A stretch of 43,740 bases of DNA from an uncultured Lachnoclostridium sp. (GCA_946499505.1 CAMMSL010000019.1:1-43740); one strand, 5' to 3'; shown: positions 8,420 to 17,144, counted from the stretch's first letter. Made by a program: numbers and translations. Notes: generated from the letters alone by a model not told the origin.

Positions 8420-9424
8420 ATGGGCTTTCGTGTTTTAAAAGGCGGGATGCTGACAACAGTGCAGGATCTTGGAAGAACCGGCTATCAGAGTCAGGGGTTC
8501 AGTGTTTCCGGAGTCATGGATGTCCGCTCCTTTAAAATTGCCAATCTGCTTTTGGACAACCCGGAGAATGAGGCAGTGCTGGAATTTACCCTGATGGGGC
8601 CCAGTCTGGAATTTACCTCAGAGACGATCATCGCCATCACCGGCGGGGATTTCCAGCCCCGTGTGAACAAGAAGCCGGTGAAGATGTACACAGCCCTTTA
8701 TATGCACAAGGGAGACGTGCTGGATTTTGCAGGATGCCGTACCGGAAGCCGGGGATATATTGCGTTTTCCAGTTATCTGGATATCCCGGTTGTGATGGGC
8801 AGCCGTTCTACGAATATCAAATGCGGGATCGGGGGCTTCAAAGGCCGCAGGCTCAAAGACGGAGACTATATCGGTTTCCGCATTAAGAGAAGATATCTGC
8901 CGTACTTCCTCTCCAGAAGTCTGGATCTGGATGAGTTTGACTATGACGAAGTGACTCTCCGCGTTGTGATGGGACCGCAGGAGGATGTGTTTACCAATGC
9001 GGGCAGAGAGACATTTCTGAACTCGGAATATACGGTTACCAGCGACTTTGACAGGATGGGATGCAGACTGGAAGGGCCGTTTATCGCATATAAGACAACG
9101 GCGGATATTATATCAGACGGTATTGCGTTCGGCTCTGTGCAGGTGCCGAGCCACGGGAAGCCTATCGTGCTTCTTTCCGACCGGCAGACAACCGGCGGAT
9201 ATGCAAAGATCGCCACAGTGATCTCTGTAGATATTCCAAAGCTTGCACAGTGTAAGACAGATAATAAAGTGCGCTTTAAAGCCGTGACAGTTGAAGAAGC
9301 CCAGCAGCTTCTGCTCGACGAAGTGGCCGGCCTCAATGAACTGCGCAGACAGATCTATCAGCCATGCAGGGAAGTGCTTGAGTGCCGTCTGGTAGCAAAG
9401 CGCCTCAGCAAACTGTTTCAGTAA
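8420..9424 (+). CDS. pxpC: 5-oxoprolinase subunit PxpC (KipA family)
   Basis: This 334-residue protein is the KipA/allophanate hydrolase subunit 2 partner of PxpB. The N-terminus has the family signature GGMLTTVQDLGRTGYQSQGFSVSGVMD, and the middle has GSRSTNIKCGIGGFKGRRLKDGD. Toward the C-terminus, GSVQVPSHGKPIVLLSDRQTTGGYAKIATV is the other conserved block. It is cytoplasmic, with no signal or membrane segments. It starts 3 bases after pxpB with SD AAAGGGG. It forms the catalytic complex with PxpB and cooperates with PxpA at the end of the operon. By homology to urea carboxylase its fold can receive carboxybiotin; whether that happens here is open. Confidence 0.92.
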   Translation: MGFRVLKGGMLTTVQDLGRTGYQSQGFSVSGVMDVRSFKIANLLLDNPENEAVLEFTLMGPSLEFTSETIIAITGGDFQPRVNKKPVKMYTALYMHKGDVLDFAGCRTGSRGYIAFSSYLDIPVVMGSRSTNIKCGIGGFKGRRLKDGDYIGFRIKRRYLPYFLSRSLDLDEFDYDEVTLRVVMGPQEDVFTNAGRETFLNSEYTVTSDFDRMGCRLEGPFIAYKTTADIISDGIAFGSVQVPSHGKPIVLLSDRQTTGGYAKIATVISVDIPKLAQCKTDNKVRFKAVTVEEAQQLLLDEVAGLNELRRQIYQPCREVLECRLVAKRLSKLFQ

Positions 9425-9451
9425 ATGAGAAAAAAGATAGGAGTAACCGAT

Positions 9452-9874
9452 ATGGATTTGGAAAAGATCGAAAAACTGGTAAATATTATTGAAAAATCTT
9501 CCATGCTGGAGTTCAGCATTCAGGAGGGTGATACAAAGATCAAGATGAGCCGCAGAGGCAGTGCAGGGACGCCGGGAGAACCGCTTACCGTTGTAAAGAC
9601 AGAGGCCCCGGCTGAAGAGACAGTAGATGAGAATTATATTATCTCTCCGATTGTAGGCACATTCTATTCTGCTCCGTCTCCGGACGCTGAGGCGTTTGTC
9701 AAAGTAGGCGATGTGGTGAAAGCGGGACAGACAGTGTGTATCCTTGAGGCTATGAAACTGATGAATGAGATCGAGAGTGATTATGACTGTGAGATCGAGG
9801 CGGTTCTTGTCAGCAACGAACAGAAAGTAGAGTACGGGCAGCCGCTCTTCAAGGTAAAGAAGCTGTCGGACTAA
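9452..9874 (+). CDS. accB: Biotin carboxyl carrier protein (AccB type)
   Basis: This 140-residue protein has an AccB-like N-terminal helix region (MDLEKIEKLVNIIEKSSMLEF), a proline/alanine/glutamate-rich linker at about 40-60, and a biotinyl domain from about 61 to the end. The biotin site is EAMKLMNE with K102. ATG at 9452 is chosen over an in-frame ATG at 9425, because GATAGGAG lies just before it and the N-terminus matches AccB. It lies between pxpC and the biotin carboxylase gene. No carboxyltransferase subunits (accA/accD) are present, so the carrier may serve the Pxp proteins rather than, or as well as, acetyl-CoA carboxylase. Confidence 0.93.
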   Translation: MDLEKIEKLVNIIEKSSMLEFSIQEGDTKIKMSRRGSAGTPGEPLTVVKTEAPAEETVDENYIISPIVGTFYSAPSPDAEAFVKVGDVVKAGQTVCILEAMKLMNEIESDYDCEIEAVLVSNEQKVEYGQPLFKVKKLSD

Positions 9875-9886
9875 GGAGGAGTGCTG

Positions 9887-11233
9887 ATGTTTCAGAAAAT
9901 ATTGATCGCAAACCGCGGGGAGATCGCCGTCAGGATCATCCGCGCCTGCCGGAATATGGGGATCCGCAGCGTAGCGGTTTATTCAAAGGAAGATAAGGAC
10001 AGCCTTCACGTACAGCTGGCTGACCAGAGGATCTGTATCGGCGAGGGGCCGGCAAAGAACAGTTACCTCAATATGGAGCGCATTGTGACTGCAGCTCTCA
10101 ATATGGGCGCCGATGCGATCCATCCGGGATTCGGCTTCCTGTCGGAGAACGCAGATTTTGTCCGGCTCTGTGAGAAGAACGGGCTGACGTTTATCGGACC
10201 GAAAGCAGATGTGATCGACAGCATGGGAAATAAGTCCCATGCGCGTAAAACCATGATGGAAGCGGGCGTTCCGGTGGTGCCGGGTACAAAGGAACCGGTG
10301 TATGATGCAGAAACAGGCATTAAGCTGGCAGAAGAGATCGGATATCCGGTCATGATCAAGGCATCATCAGGCGGCGGCGGAAAGGGAATGCGTGTGGCAA
10401 AATCCGCCGATGAGTTTGAATTCCAGTTTAATATGGCTCAGAGAGAATCCGCCAATGCATTCGGCGATGACACGATGTACATTGAGAAATTCATCGAGAA
10501 TCCCCGCCATGTGGAGATTCAGGTCATGGGGGACAAATTCGGCAATGTGGTGGCTCTCGGCGAACGTGACTGCTCGGTGCAGAGAAACCATCAGAAGCTG
10601 ATCGAGGAGTCCCCGTCTCCGGCTATTAATGATGAGATCAGAAATGCTATGAACCGTGATGCTGTTCTTGCGGCTAAGACGGTAAACTATACCAATGCGG
10701 GAACGATAGAGTTCATCCTTGACCCGAAGGGAACATATTATTTCATGGAAATGAACACCCGTATACAGGTGGAGCACGGCGTTACGGAGATGGTGACAGG
10801 CACGGATCTGATCATAGAGCAGATCAGGGTGGCGATGGGTGAACCTTTAGGCTTTAATCAGGAAGGCATCCGGCTTACCGGCCATGCGATCGAGTGCCGG
10901 ATAAACGCTGAGATCCCGGAGAAGAACTTTATGCCGAGTCCCGGCGTGGTGAAACACCTCCATCTTCCTGCCGGAAACGGTGTGCGGGTAGATACGGCGC
11001 TCTATACAGGCTACAGGATCCCTTCGGAGTATGACTCCATGATCGCCAAAGTTATCGTACATGCGCCAGACCGCAATGCCGCGATCCAGAAGATGCGCTC
11101 TGCGCTGGATGAGATGGTGATCATGGGAGTAGAGACGAATCTGGACTTCCAGTACCAGATCATGCGAAATCCGGAGTTCTGCGCCGGAAACGCGGATACC
11201 GGATTTATTGAGCGGATGCTCAGGCTGGACTAA
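9887..11233 (+). CDS. accC: Biotin carboxylase (AccC type)
   Basis: This 448-residue ATP-grasp enzyme carboxylates biotin on the carrier protein using ATP and bicarbonate. It has the full AccC layout: N-terminal MFQKILIANRGEIAVRIIRA, the ATP-grasp glycine loop KASSGGGGKGMRV near 160-172, RDCSVQRNHQKLIEESP in the B/C domain, and the catalytic EMNTRIQVEHGVTE block near 285-300. Length equals the E. coli enzyme. ATG at 9887 is preferred to GTG at 9881, because AAGGAGGAG ends just upstream. It is 12 bases after accB and 24 before pxpA, embedded in the operon. Its likely partner is AccB from the same operon; the final acceptor is unproven. Confidence 0.95.
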   Translation: MFQKILIANRGEIAVRIIRACRNMGIRSVAVYSKEDKDSLHVQLADQRICIGEGPAKNSYLNMERIVTAALNMGADAIHPGFGFLSENADFVRLCEKNGLTFIGPKADVIDSMGNKSHARKTMMEAGVPVVPGTKEPVYDAETGIKLAEEIGYPVMIKASSGGGGKGMRVAKSADEFEFQFNMAQRESANAFGDDTMYIEKFIENPRHVEIQVMGDKFGNVVALGERDCSVQRNHQKLIEESPSPAINDEIRNAMNRDAVLAAKTVNYTNAGTIEFILDPKGTYYFMEMNTRIQVEHGVTEMVTGTDLIIEQIRVAMGEPLGFNQEGIRLTGHAIECRINAEIPEKNFMPSPGVVKHLHLPAGNGVRVDTALYTGYRIPSEYDSMIAKVIVHAPDRNAAIQKMRSALDEMVIMGVETNLDFQYQIMRNPEFCAGNADTGFIERMLRLD

Positions 11234-11257
11234 TCAAAGAAAGAAGTGTGAATAAAT

Positions 11258-12028
11258 ATGTATAAAGTTGATTTAAACAGTGATCTTGGAGAGAGCTTCG
11301 GACGCTACACGCTGGGGATGGATGAAAAGATCATTCCGCTGATCTCTTCGGCGAATATCGCATGCGGATTCCACGCGTCAGACCCTGTCGTAATGATGGA
11401 GTCTGTCAGCAGAACGAAAGCTGCAGGCATCCGTATCGGCGCTCATCCGGGCTTCCCGGATCTGATGGGATTCGGACGCAGAAATATGGCTGTTTCCCCG
11501 GCGGAGGCAAAGGCGTATACACTGTACCAGATCAGTGCTCTGGGCGGGATGTGTCGGGCTCAGGGGATGAAGCTGCAGCATGTGAAACCCCACGGGGCAA
11601 TGTATAATATGGCGGCGAAAGACTATGATCTGTCCCTCGCCATCTGCGAAGCTGTCAAGGAATATGATCCGGAGCTGATCGTGATGGGACTCTCGGGAAG
11701 CGAGACGATCCGTGCGGCAAAAGACTGCGGTTTAAAGACAGCCAGCGAAGTATTCGCGGACCGCGGTTATGAGGAGGACGGAAGTCTGGTAAACCGCAGG
11801 AAAGAGGGCGCGTTTATCCGCGATGAAGAGGAAGCGATAGCCCGAGTGATCCGTATGGTGAAAGAAGGAAAAGTTACCGCCGTTACAGGTAAGGATATCG
11901 AGATACAGGCAGATTCCGTATGTGTGCACGGAGATGGAGAAAAAGCTCTTCTCTTTGTGGAAAAAATCCGCAGCGCGCTGAAAGCAGAAGGAATAGAGAT
12001 CGCTCCGTTAAGCGGAATCTGCCGGTAA
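11258..12028 (+). CDS. pxpA: 5-oxoprolinase subunit PxpA (LamB/YcsF family)
   Basis: This 256-residue LamB/YcsF protein begins VDLNSDLGESFGRYTLGMD and continues with SSANIACGFHASDP, IGAHPGFPDLMGFGRR and LQHVKPHGAMYN. These are the conserved blocks of the PxpA deacetylase-like barrel with its acidic and histidine ligands. Length is standard (about 250). It is the last gene of the operon and completes the pxpBC-A set. The SD is weak (AAAGAAAGAAGTG) compared with its neighbours. The protein is cytosolic. The separation of pxpA from pxpBC by accB-accC within one transcript is the notable feature. Confidence 0.93.
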   Translation: MYKVDLNSDLGESFGRYTLGMDEKIIPLISSANIACGFHASDPVVMMESVSRTKAAGIRIGAHPGFPDLMGFGRRNMAVSPAEAKAYTLYQISALGGMCRAQGMKLQHVKPHGAMYNMAAKDYDLSLAICEAVKEYDPELIVMGLSGSETIRAAKDCGLKTASEVFADRGYEEDGSLVNRRKEGAFIRDEEEAIARVIRMVKEGKVTAVTGKDIEIQADSVCVHGDGEKALLFVEKIRSALKAEGIEIAPLSGICR

Positions 12029-12064
12029 GAAAATACACGGTGAGAGAATAAATGTTAAGAATAG

Positions 12065-12105
12065 GAACTGGCAGCAGCCGATTAATCTTCGACTCCTGCC
12101 AGTTC
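12065..12105. terminator. Convergent hairpin between pxpA and the YczE-like gene
   Basis: A perfect 10-bp inverted repeat, GAACTGGCAG (12065-12074) and CTGCCAGTTC (12096-12105), with a 21-base loop is followed on the + strand by TTTCATTTTT. It lies 37 bases after pxpA and overlaps the 3' end of the convergent gene, so one arm is coding. It probably stops pxp transcription; the long loop lowers confidence. Confidence 0.5.
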
Positions 12106-12816
12106 TTTCATTTTTGCATATGTAAAATGGTTAAATACCGCTATGGTCCGCCCCACGCCGATCATAGCCAGAATAGTTCCGATGCCCACACCTGCAAGGT
12201 GTCCGGCAAATACAAAGCTTAAAATTACAGTAATGGTTATATTCGTGAGATCAAAACAGTTTTTCGTAAAGCCCACACTCTTGTGGATCGTATCGGCGAT
12301 GGCCTGCACGATGCCGTCGCCGGGGTTCGGCACAATGCGCATATTGAGTGACATGGCGGCACCGATGCCGGTCAGGATAATGGCGATGATAAGGACGATT
12401 ACCCGGACGGTCATCTCACCTGCCGTGCTCTGGCGGTCTGAATACAGATTCGGAATGACTGCCGAAAAAATATTCAGGAACCGGGTGAAGATGAGGCTTA
12501 AAGGGATCTGAAGAAAATCTAACAGCAAGATAAACTTCAGGTCGGCCTTTCCTGCATGGGCGAGGACGCCGCCAGACTTTTTTGTATATTTCCTGTCACG
12601 GATCAGATGGAGGATTATTTCGATCACAACAAACAGACTGTACAGTGCCAGAGTCATATTTCCGAAGTTGTGATCAAATATTTCTGAGATACTGTAAGCA
12701 ACCGATATGATCGGTGAGACGCCGAGTCCTGTCTTTGTGTTCAGAGTGAGTCCGAGCGCGAGCACAAGAAGCCCGATGGCATAGAACAGAATTCGGTAGA
12801 AAACTGGTTTCTTCAT
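12082..12816 (-). CDS. YczE/YyaS-type integral membrane protein
   Basis: This 244-residue protein has about five hydrophobic segments. The opening FYAIGLLVLALGLTLNTKTGLGVSPIISVAYSISE and the later NPGDGIVQAIADTIHKSVGFTKNCFDL blocks are typical of the YczE family (COG2364). The molecular function of the family is unknown; B. subtilis yczE is linked to lipopeptide production. It is monocistronic, convergent with the pxp operon and divergent from the regulator gene at 12994. Starts MKKPVFYR with the basic N-terminus inside. Nothing in the sequence indicates a substrate. Confidence 0.8.
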   Translation of the reverse strand: MKKPVFYRILFYAIGLLVLALGLTLNTKTGLGVSPIISVAYSISEIFDHNFGNMTLALYSLFVVIEIILHLIRDRKYTKKSGGVLAHAGKADLKFILLLDFLQIPLSLIFTRFLNIFSAVIPNLYSDRQSTAGEMTVRVIVLIIAIILTGIGAAMSLNMRIVPNPGDGIVQAIADTIHKSVGFTKNCFDLTNITITVILSFVFAGHLAGVGIGTILAMIGVGRTIAVFNHFTYAKMKELAGVED

Positions 12817-12916
12817 ATATTTTCCCTGCCTTCATTGTAAAAATCGTACTTTTCTATTTTAGGGACGAAGGGATATTTTGTCAAATTATCAGAAACGGAT
12901 TCTGTATGAATTACTG

Positions 12917-12945
12917 TTGTAAGTAGGATAATGATATGATATAGT
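12917..12945 (+). promoter_or_regulatory. Promoter of the HTH-GHKL regulator gene
   Basis: TTGTAA (12917-12922) and TATAGT (12940-12945) are 17 bp apart, about 50 bases before the gene at 12994. The flanking DNA is AT-rich. An overlapping TATGAT at 12935 has unsuitable spacing. Confidence 0.5.
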
Positions 12946-12993
12946 TATAAAAATAGAATTTATAGTTGAAATTTATAAGAGCAAGGTGGTAAT

Positions 12994-14040
12994 ATGTCGT
13001 TCACTGAGGCAAAGAGAAACGCAATCCGGAAATATATGCTGGACAAGATACGATGTGATGATGCTGATTTTATAAAAAAGACTGCTGAGAATTTTGAAAT
13101 ATCTGAGACATCCGTGCGAAGATATATTAAGGACTGCCGGGATAAGGGGATAGTGACGGAAGACGCAGAAAAGAAGACCGGTCTTTTCCTTACGACAGTG
13201 ACAGAACAGTGGAATATGGTAAATGCAGGTATGCTGGAAGAAGATGACCTGTACTGGACGCATATCAGTCCTTTTCTCGGTGAATTGCCTGATAATGTAC
13301 AGGATATCTGGTACTATGCATTTACGGAAATCATGAATAATGCAATTGACCATTCCGGCGGGGATCAGATCAGCTTCGGAATGCAGAAAGATGCCCTCTA
13401 TACGGAAATTTCAATTACAGATAATGGTGTAGGAATATTTCATAATATACAAGATTATTTCAGAAAGAAGTCAGGAATATCATTAAATTCTGAACAGGCC
13501 GCCATGGAGCTGTATAAAGGAAGGCTGACTACGGATCCGTCCAGACATTCAGGAGAGGGAATTTTCTTTGTATCGAAAATGCTTTCAGAGTTTGCTGTCT
13601 GGTCTGATAATACGGTCTATTCTTACCGGTGTGATGACAGAGACCGGTTTGTACAGTCACATTTGATTTCTTATTATACAAGGATGGAGGGGATTGGGAC
13701 GATGGCCGTAATGAAACTGGAAAATGAATCAAAAAGGACCTCAAGGGAGGTTTTTGATACATTCGCTCCGCTGGAAGAAGGATTTGTAAAGACAATAATT
13801 CCGATGAAAGAGATGTGCCCGCTGGGCGATCCGGTAGCCAGATCACAGGCAAGACGGATCCTACGGCGTCTGGACGAATTCCGGGAGATCATTTTTGATT
13901 TTTGCGATATTGATTTCATGGGGCAGGGGTTTGCGGATGAAGTATTCCGCGTCTTTCAGAATCAGCACCCGGATATCACGTTGACTGTGATCAATGCGAA
14001 CGAATCGGTGCTGGGGATGATCCGGCATGTAAAGCGCTGA
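12994..14040 (+). CDS. HTH - GHKL ATPase - STAS-like (DUF4325) regulator
   Basis: This 348-residue protein has three apparent domains. Residues 1-55 look like a winged or DeoR-like helix-turn-helix (FEISETSVRRYIKDCRDKGIV). Residues about 90-230 are a GHKL ATPase of the anti-sigma/histidine-kinase kind: N-box FTEIMNNAIDHSGG, G1 ITDNGVGIF, and lid/G2 SGEGIFFVSKML. No phospho-acceptor histidine box is seen. Residues about 250-348 resemble DUF4325, a STAS-like fold (FDFCDIDFMGQGFADEVFRVF, then IRHVKR), comparable to anti-sigma-factor antagonists. The combination suggests a self-contained switch in which an ATPase and its STAS-like partner control DNA binding, but target and ligand are unknown. 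It is monocistronic, with a promoter upstream and a degraded gene downstream on the other strand. Confidence 0.75.
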   Translation: MSFTEAKRNAIRKYMLDKIRCDDADFIKKTAENFEISETSVRRYIKDCRDKGIVTEDAEKKTGLFLTTVTEQWNMVNAGMLEEDDLYWTHISPFLGELPDNVQDIWYYAFTEIMNNAIDHSGGDQISFGMQKDALYTEISITDNGVGIFHNIQDYFRKKSGISLNSEQAAMELYKGRLTTDPSRHSGEGIFFVSKMLSEFAVWSDNTVYSYRCDDRDRFVQSHLISYYTRMEGIGTMAVMKLENESKRTSREVFDTFAPLEEGFVKTIIPMKEMCPLGDPVARSQARRILRRLDEFREIIFDFCDIDFMGQGFADEVFRVFQNQHPDITLTVINANESVLGMIRHVKR

Positions 14041-14098
14041 AGAGCAGACGGAATCTTCGGGTATAATGGAATGGGGACAGCTGAAACAGGACTATGTC

Positions 14099-14665
14099 TG
14101 CTTCTGCCTTTTCGGCAAAGGGACCAGGAATCGGACGAATGCTGCGCTTTATGTTATGATAATCCCGGTCAAATACAATCGGCATTCCGTCCGGTGATTC
14201 AAATTTTTGTTCAGGTTCAAAAGCAATACCTAAACGATCTGTGTTAATGAGCATGTGATCATCAGATGCAGGAATGTAATCATAGAGATTTGTTTGCAAC
14301 TTTATACAGCCGTCACATAACTTGAGTTCCAGCCCGATAGGATGTTCATCGTCAATTATATAATCGGTCTCGCGATCGCATGGAACTGCTCCGTTAAAGT
14401 AGATGTTTCCGCCGGTATAAACGGGAAGATGATCGTAATGCCAATCCAGCCACAGACCTCTTGTACATTGGTGAATATGGTTGCGGCGGATGGAAACATC
14501 GATTGCAGCGTGCAATTTGACCAGTGGGGGCCGATCATGCCATCCTGATATGCGGTGGGCGGAGCCCATGTAGTTGCAGCCTGCCTGATCATAAATCCGG
14601 AGACAGTATAGTATGGATGATCGTTTATCACTAAAATGTTATCTTCTTTTTCAAACAGAATCTAT
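14099..14665 (-). pseudogene. Remnant of a right-handed beta-helix glycoside hydrolase gene
   Basis: Two out-of-frame pieces of one family are visible on the minus strand. The upstream piece (about 14560-14665) reads INDHPYYTVSGFMIRQAA then TTWAPPTAYQDGMIGPHWS. The downstream piece (14099 to about 14510) reads VSIRRNHIHQCTRGLWLDW, then HLPVYTGGNIYFNGAVPCD, and ends EPEQKFESPDGMPIVFDRDY and IPGPFAE. These are stretches expected of a parallel beta-helix xylosidase-like enzyme (GH120-like; assignment from memory of the fold). Known members are about 600 residues or more. Here the 5' part is gone (two stops, TAA TAG, precede the first piece), a segment is missing between GPHWS and RRNHIH, and another after LDW. 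It is non-functional and fills the gap between the regulator and ybaK. Confidence 0.75.
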
Positions 14666-14799
14666 TATGATTGCGACAGAAAATATAATGATACTGCCAA
14701 CTGGGTTTATAAAATTTATTATGCGGAGATATTCGGAAAATAAAATATATAGACATCCCTCGGACATCAGTGCTACAATATCCCGGGAGGATGACAGAC

Positions 14800-15279
14800 A
14801 TGGGTAAAAAAGACGAAAAGACAAATGTCATGCGTATATTAGAACAGAAGAAGATCAGCTATCAGAGCTATAATTATCTGAGCACCGGAGCTATAAGCGG
14901 TGTGGAAGTGGCGCAGGCGCTGGGCGAGGATCCGGATATTGTGTTCAAGACACTGGTCACAGTGGGAAAATCAAAGGAACACTATGTGTTCGTAATTCCG
15001 GTGGAAAAGGAGCTAAACTTAAAGAAAGCGGCAAAGAGTGTGGGAGAGAAGAGCATCGAGATGATCAAACAGAAAGAGCTTCTCCCCCTGACCGGATATG
15101 TTCACGGCGGCTGTTCGCCCATCGGCATGAAGAAGCAGTTTGCCACGACCATCGATAAAAGTGCGGAAAATCATGAGAAGATTATTTTCAGTGCGGGCAA
15201 GATCGGATATCAGGTTGAAGTGGCGCTTGAGGATCTGGCGAAAGTCGTAAGGTTTCAGCTGGCGGAAGTGGCGGAATAA
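14800..15279 (+). CDS. ybaK: Cys-tRNA(Pro) deacylase, YbaK/EbsC family
   Basis: This 159-residue single-domain editing protein hydrolyses mischarged Cys-tRNA(Pro). Typical blocks are VFKTLVTVGKSKEHYVFVIPVEKELNLKKAAK, with the catalytic lysine expected in the FKTLV strand, and LTGYVHGGCSPIGMKKQF. Length matches YbaK. ATG at 14800 is chosen because GGGAGG at 14785-14790 is ideally spaced; upstream in-frame starts at 14770 and 14791 are not. A weak TAGACA-18-TACAAT pair at 14750-14779 would give a very short leader. It is followed after 31 bases by the peptide transporter genes, so co-transcription is possible although the functions are unrelated. Confidence 0.9.
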   Translation: MGKKDEKTNVMRILEQKKISYQSYNYLSTGAISGVEVAQALGEDPDIVFKTLVTVGKSKEHYVFVIPVEKELNLKKAAKSVGEKSIEMIKQKELLPLTGYVHGGCSPIGMKKQFATTIDKSAENHEKIIFSAGKIGYQVEVALEDLAKVVRFQLAEVAE

Positions 15280-15310
15280 GAGATGGTTTACCGGAAAGGA
15301 GAGTGAGAAG

Positions 15311-16243
15311 ATGCTGCGCTATACATGGAAACGGCTACTGACAGGTATCCTCTCACTTTTTGTGCTTGTGACCGTGACATTTTTTCTTGTCCGGATTATC
15401 CCCGGAAGTCCGTTCCAGCGCGGTGGAGTATCCGAAGATGTGGTTGAGACGATCGAACAGGAATACGGTCTGAATGAGCCGCTCATGACGCAGTATATCT
15501 CTTATCTTGGAAATGTAGTGCGGGGAGATCTGGGAATTTCTTATCAGGATCCGGCCACACAGGTATCGGATATCATAGCGAGGGCATGGCCGATCACTGC
15601 ATCCATCGGGATTACGGCACTGGCGGTATCTGTAATTCTGGGAACCGGATTGGGCATTTTAAAAGCTGTGTCAAAACGGCGGTGGATCAGAGAACTTATC
15701 TCGGCAGGGGGAATGCTGGCGGCTGGTATCCCAAGTTTTGCGGCGGCGATCCTCCTGCTTTTAGTATTCAGCGTGAAGCTGAAGTGGCTTCCGGCGTCCG
15801 GACTTTTAAGCCCTGTGCACTATATTCTGCCGGTGACGGCTCTGGCGTTCTATCCATCGGCGATGATCACAAGGCTGGTCGGAAATACACTGGGAGGGGA
15901 ACTTCAGAAAGATTATGTCCTGTTTGCAAGGGCAAAAGGACTGGGAAAAGGACGGATCATTCTTACCCATGCTCTTAAGAATGCATATCTTCCGGTCCTT
16001 AACTGTATCGGACCTGCCTCTGCGTCACTGCTGACCGGAAGCTTTGTTGTTGAAAGTATTTTTACGATACCGGGACTGGGACGGGAGTTTGTAGGTTCTA
16101 TCACGAACCGGGATTATACACTCATTCTGGGTCTGACCATATTTATGGGAGCTGTGGTGATCATCGTCAATCTGATCACAGATCTGCTGTGTGCATGGCT
16201 GGATCCACAGACCCGCAGGGCTTATCGGGAAGAGCGGGCATAA
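15311..16243 (+). CDS. Peptide ABC transporter permease, DppB/OppB type
   Basis: This 310-residue membrane subunit has about six membrane segments. The N-terminus MLRYTWKRLLTGILSLFVLVTVTFFLVRIIPGSPF is characteristic of OppB/DppB/NikB, as are YGLNEPLMTQYISYLGNVVRGDLGISY in the first external loop and the EAA loop ARAKGLGKGRIILTHALKN near 215-235. Length is normal. SD GGAAAGGAG precedes the ATG. It is the first gene of a four-gene importer run: permease, permease, fused ATPase, binding protein. The sequence does not distinguish oligopeptide, dipeptide or nickel substrates. Confidence 0.93.
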   Translation: MLRYTWKRLLTGILSLFVLVTVTFFLVRIIPGSPFQRGGVSEDVVETIEQEYGLNEPLMTQYISYLGNVVRGDLGISYQDPATQVSDIIARAWPITASIGITALAVSVILGTGLGILKAVSKRRWIRELISAGGMLAAGIPSFAAAILLLLVFSVKLKWLPASGLLSPVHYILPVTALAFYPSAMITRLVGNTLGGELQKDYVLFARAKGLGKGRIILTHALKNAYLPVLNCIGPASASLLTGSFVVESIFTIPGLGREFVGSITNRDYTLILGLTIFMGAVVIIVNLITDLLCAWLDPQTRRAYREERA

Positions 16244-16283
16244 GACAACAGTTCAGGGAAAGAGTGTGAAAGGAGGAGCCGCC

Positions 16284-17144
16284 ATGCTGAGACGGATACG
16301 GCAGCACTGGAAAAACTACATAGGCACGAGCCGCATGGCACTCATCGGATGCATTATTCTGGGCATATGGATCGTGCTTGCAATTGCGGTGCCATTGTTC
16401 GGACCGTGGTCCTTTTCGGAGCAGAATGCCGGGATACGCAATCAGACAAGTTCTCTGATGCACTGGTTCGGGACGGACCGTTTCGGGCGGGATCTGTTTA
16501 CCCGTGTATGGTACGGGGCTGGGATCAGTCTGGCTGTCGGCCTGATCAGCACGGTGATAAATGGGATCATAGGCGTATTCTATGGCGCAGTATCTGGCTA
16601 TGCGGGAAAACGCACAGATATTGTACTCATGCGCATTGCGGATATTATCTCAGCAATTCCGTCCATGCTTTATGTGATCCTGATCACGCTTGTCATGGGA
16701 GCGGGAGTCGGCAGCATGATACTGGGTTTATGCATAGCCGGCTGGATCGGAATGGCACGGATCGTAAGAGGGGAAATCATAAAACTCAAGGAGACGGAGT
16801 ATGCCTGTGCCGCGCGGATGGAAGGCATCAGACCGCTGCGTATCCTGATCCGGCATCTTCTGCCGAATACAGCGGGCATGATCGTGGTCAATATGATCTT
16901 TCTTGTGCCCCAGGCAATTTTTACAGAAGCATTCTTAAGCTTTCTGGGAGTAGGGATTGCGGCACCGGCGGCCAGTCTGGGGACGATCATTCAGGAGGCA
17001 AGAAGCCAGATGATGCTCTATCCGTATCAGATGGTATATCCGCTCATTGTACTCTGTGTCATGCTTTTAGCCCTTAACATGATAGGAACCGCAGTGGAAC
17101 AGAGAGTGGGTAGTCATTCGGGAAAAGGAACAGATAACAGATGA
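16284..17144 (+). CDS. Peptide ABC transporter permease, DppC/OppC type
   Basis: This 286-residue partner of the preceding permease. It has the DppC-type N-terminal extension (RQHWKNYIGTSRMALIGCII), the LMHWFGTDRFGRDLFTRVWYGAGISL block, and the EAA loop ARMEGIRPLRILIRHLLPN. ATG at 16284 is used because AAAGGAGGAG lies 6 bases upstream; the frame is open further upstream but overlaps dppB without an SD. The stop overlaps the next gene's start (ATGA at 17141-17144), showing translational coupling with the ATPase. About six membrane segments. Confidence 0.92.
   Translation: MLRRIRQHWKNYIGTSRMALIGCIILGIWIVLAIAVPLFGPWSFSEQNAGIRNQTSSLMHWFGTDRFGRDLFTRVWYGAGISLAVGLISTVINGIIGVFYGAVSGYAGKRTDIVLMRIADIISAIPSMLYVILITLVMGAGVGSMILGLCIAGWIGMARIVRGEIIKLKETEYACAARMEGIRPLRILIRHLLPNTAGMIVVNMIFLVPQAIFTEAFLSFLGVGIAAPAASLGTIIQEARSQMMLYPYQMVYPLIVLCVMLLALNMIGTAVEQRVGSHSGKGTDNR

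Noticed and set aside
9452..11233. AccB/AccC as ordinary fatty-acid synthesis genes
   Set aside because: Not excluded, but no accA/accD or fab genes are nearby and both lie inside the pxp operon, so a dedicated role is preferred.
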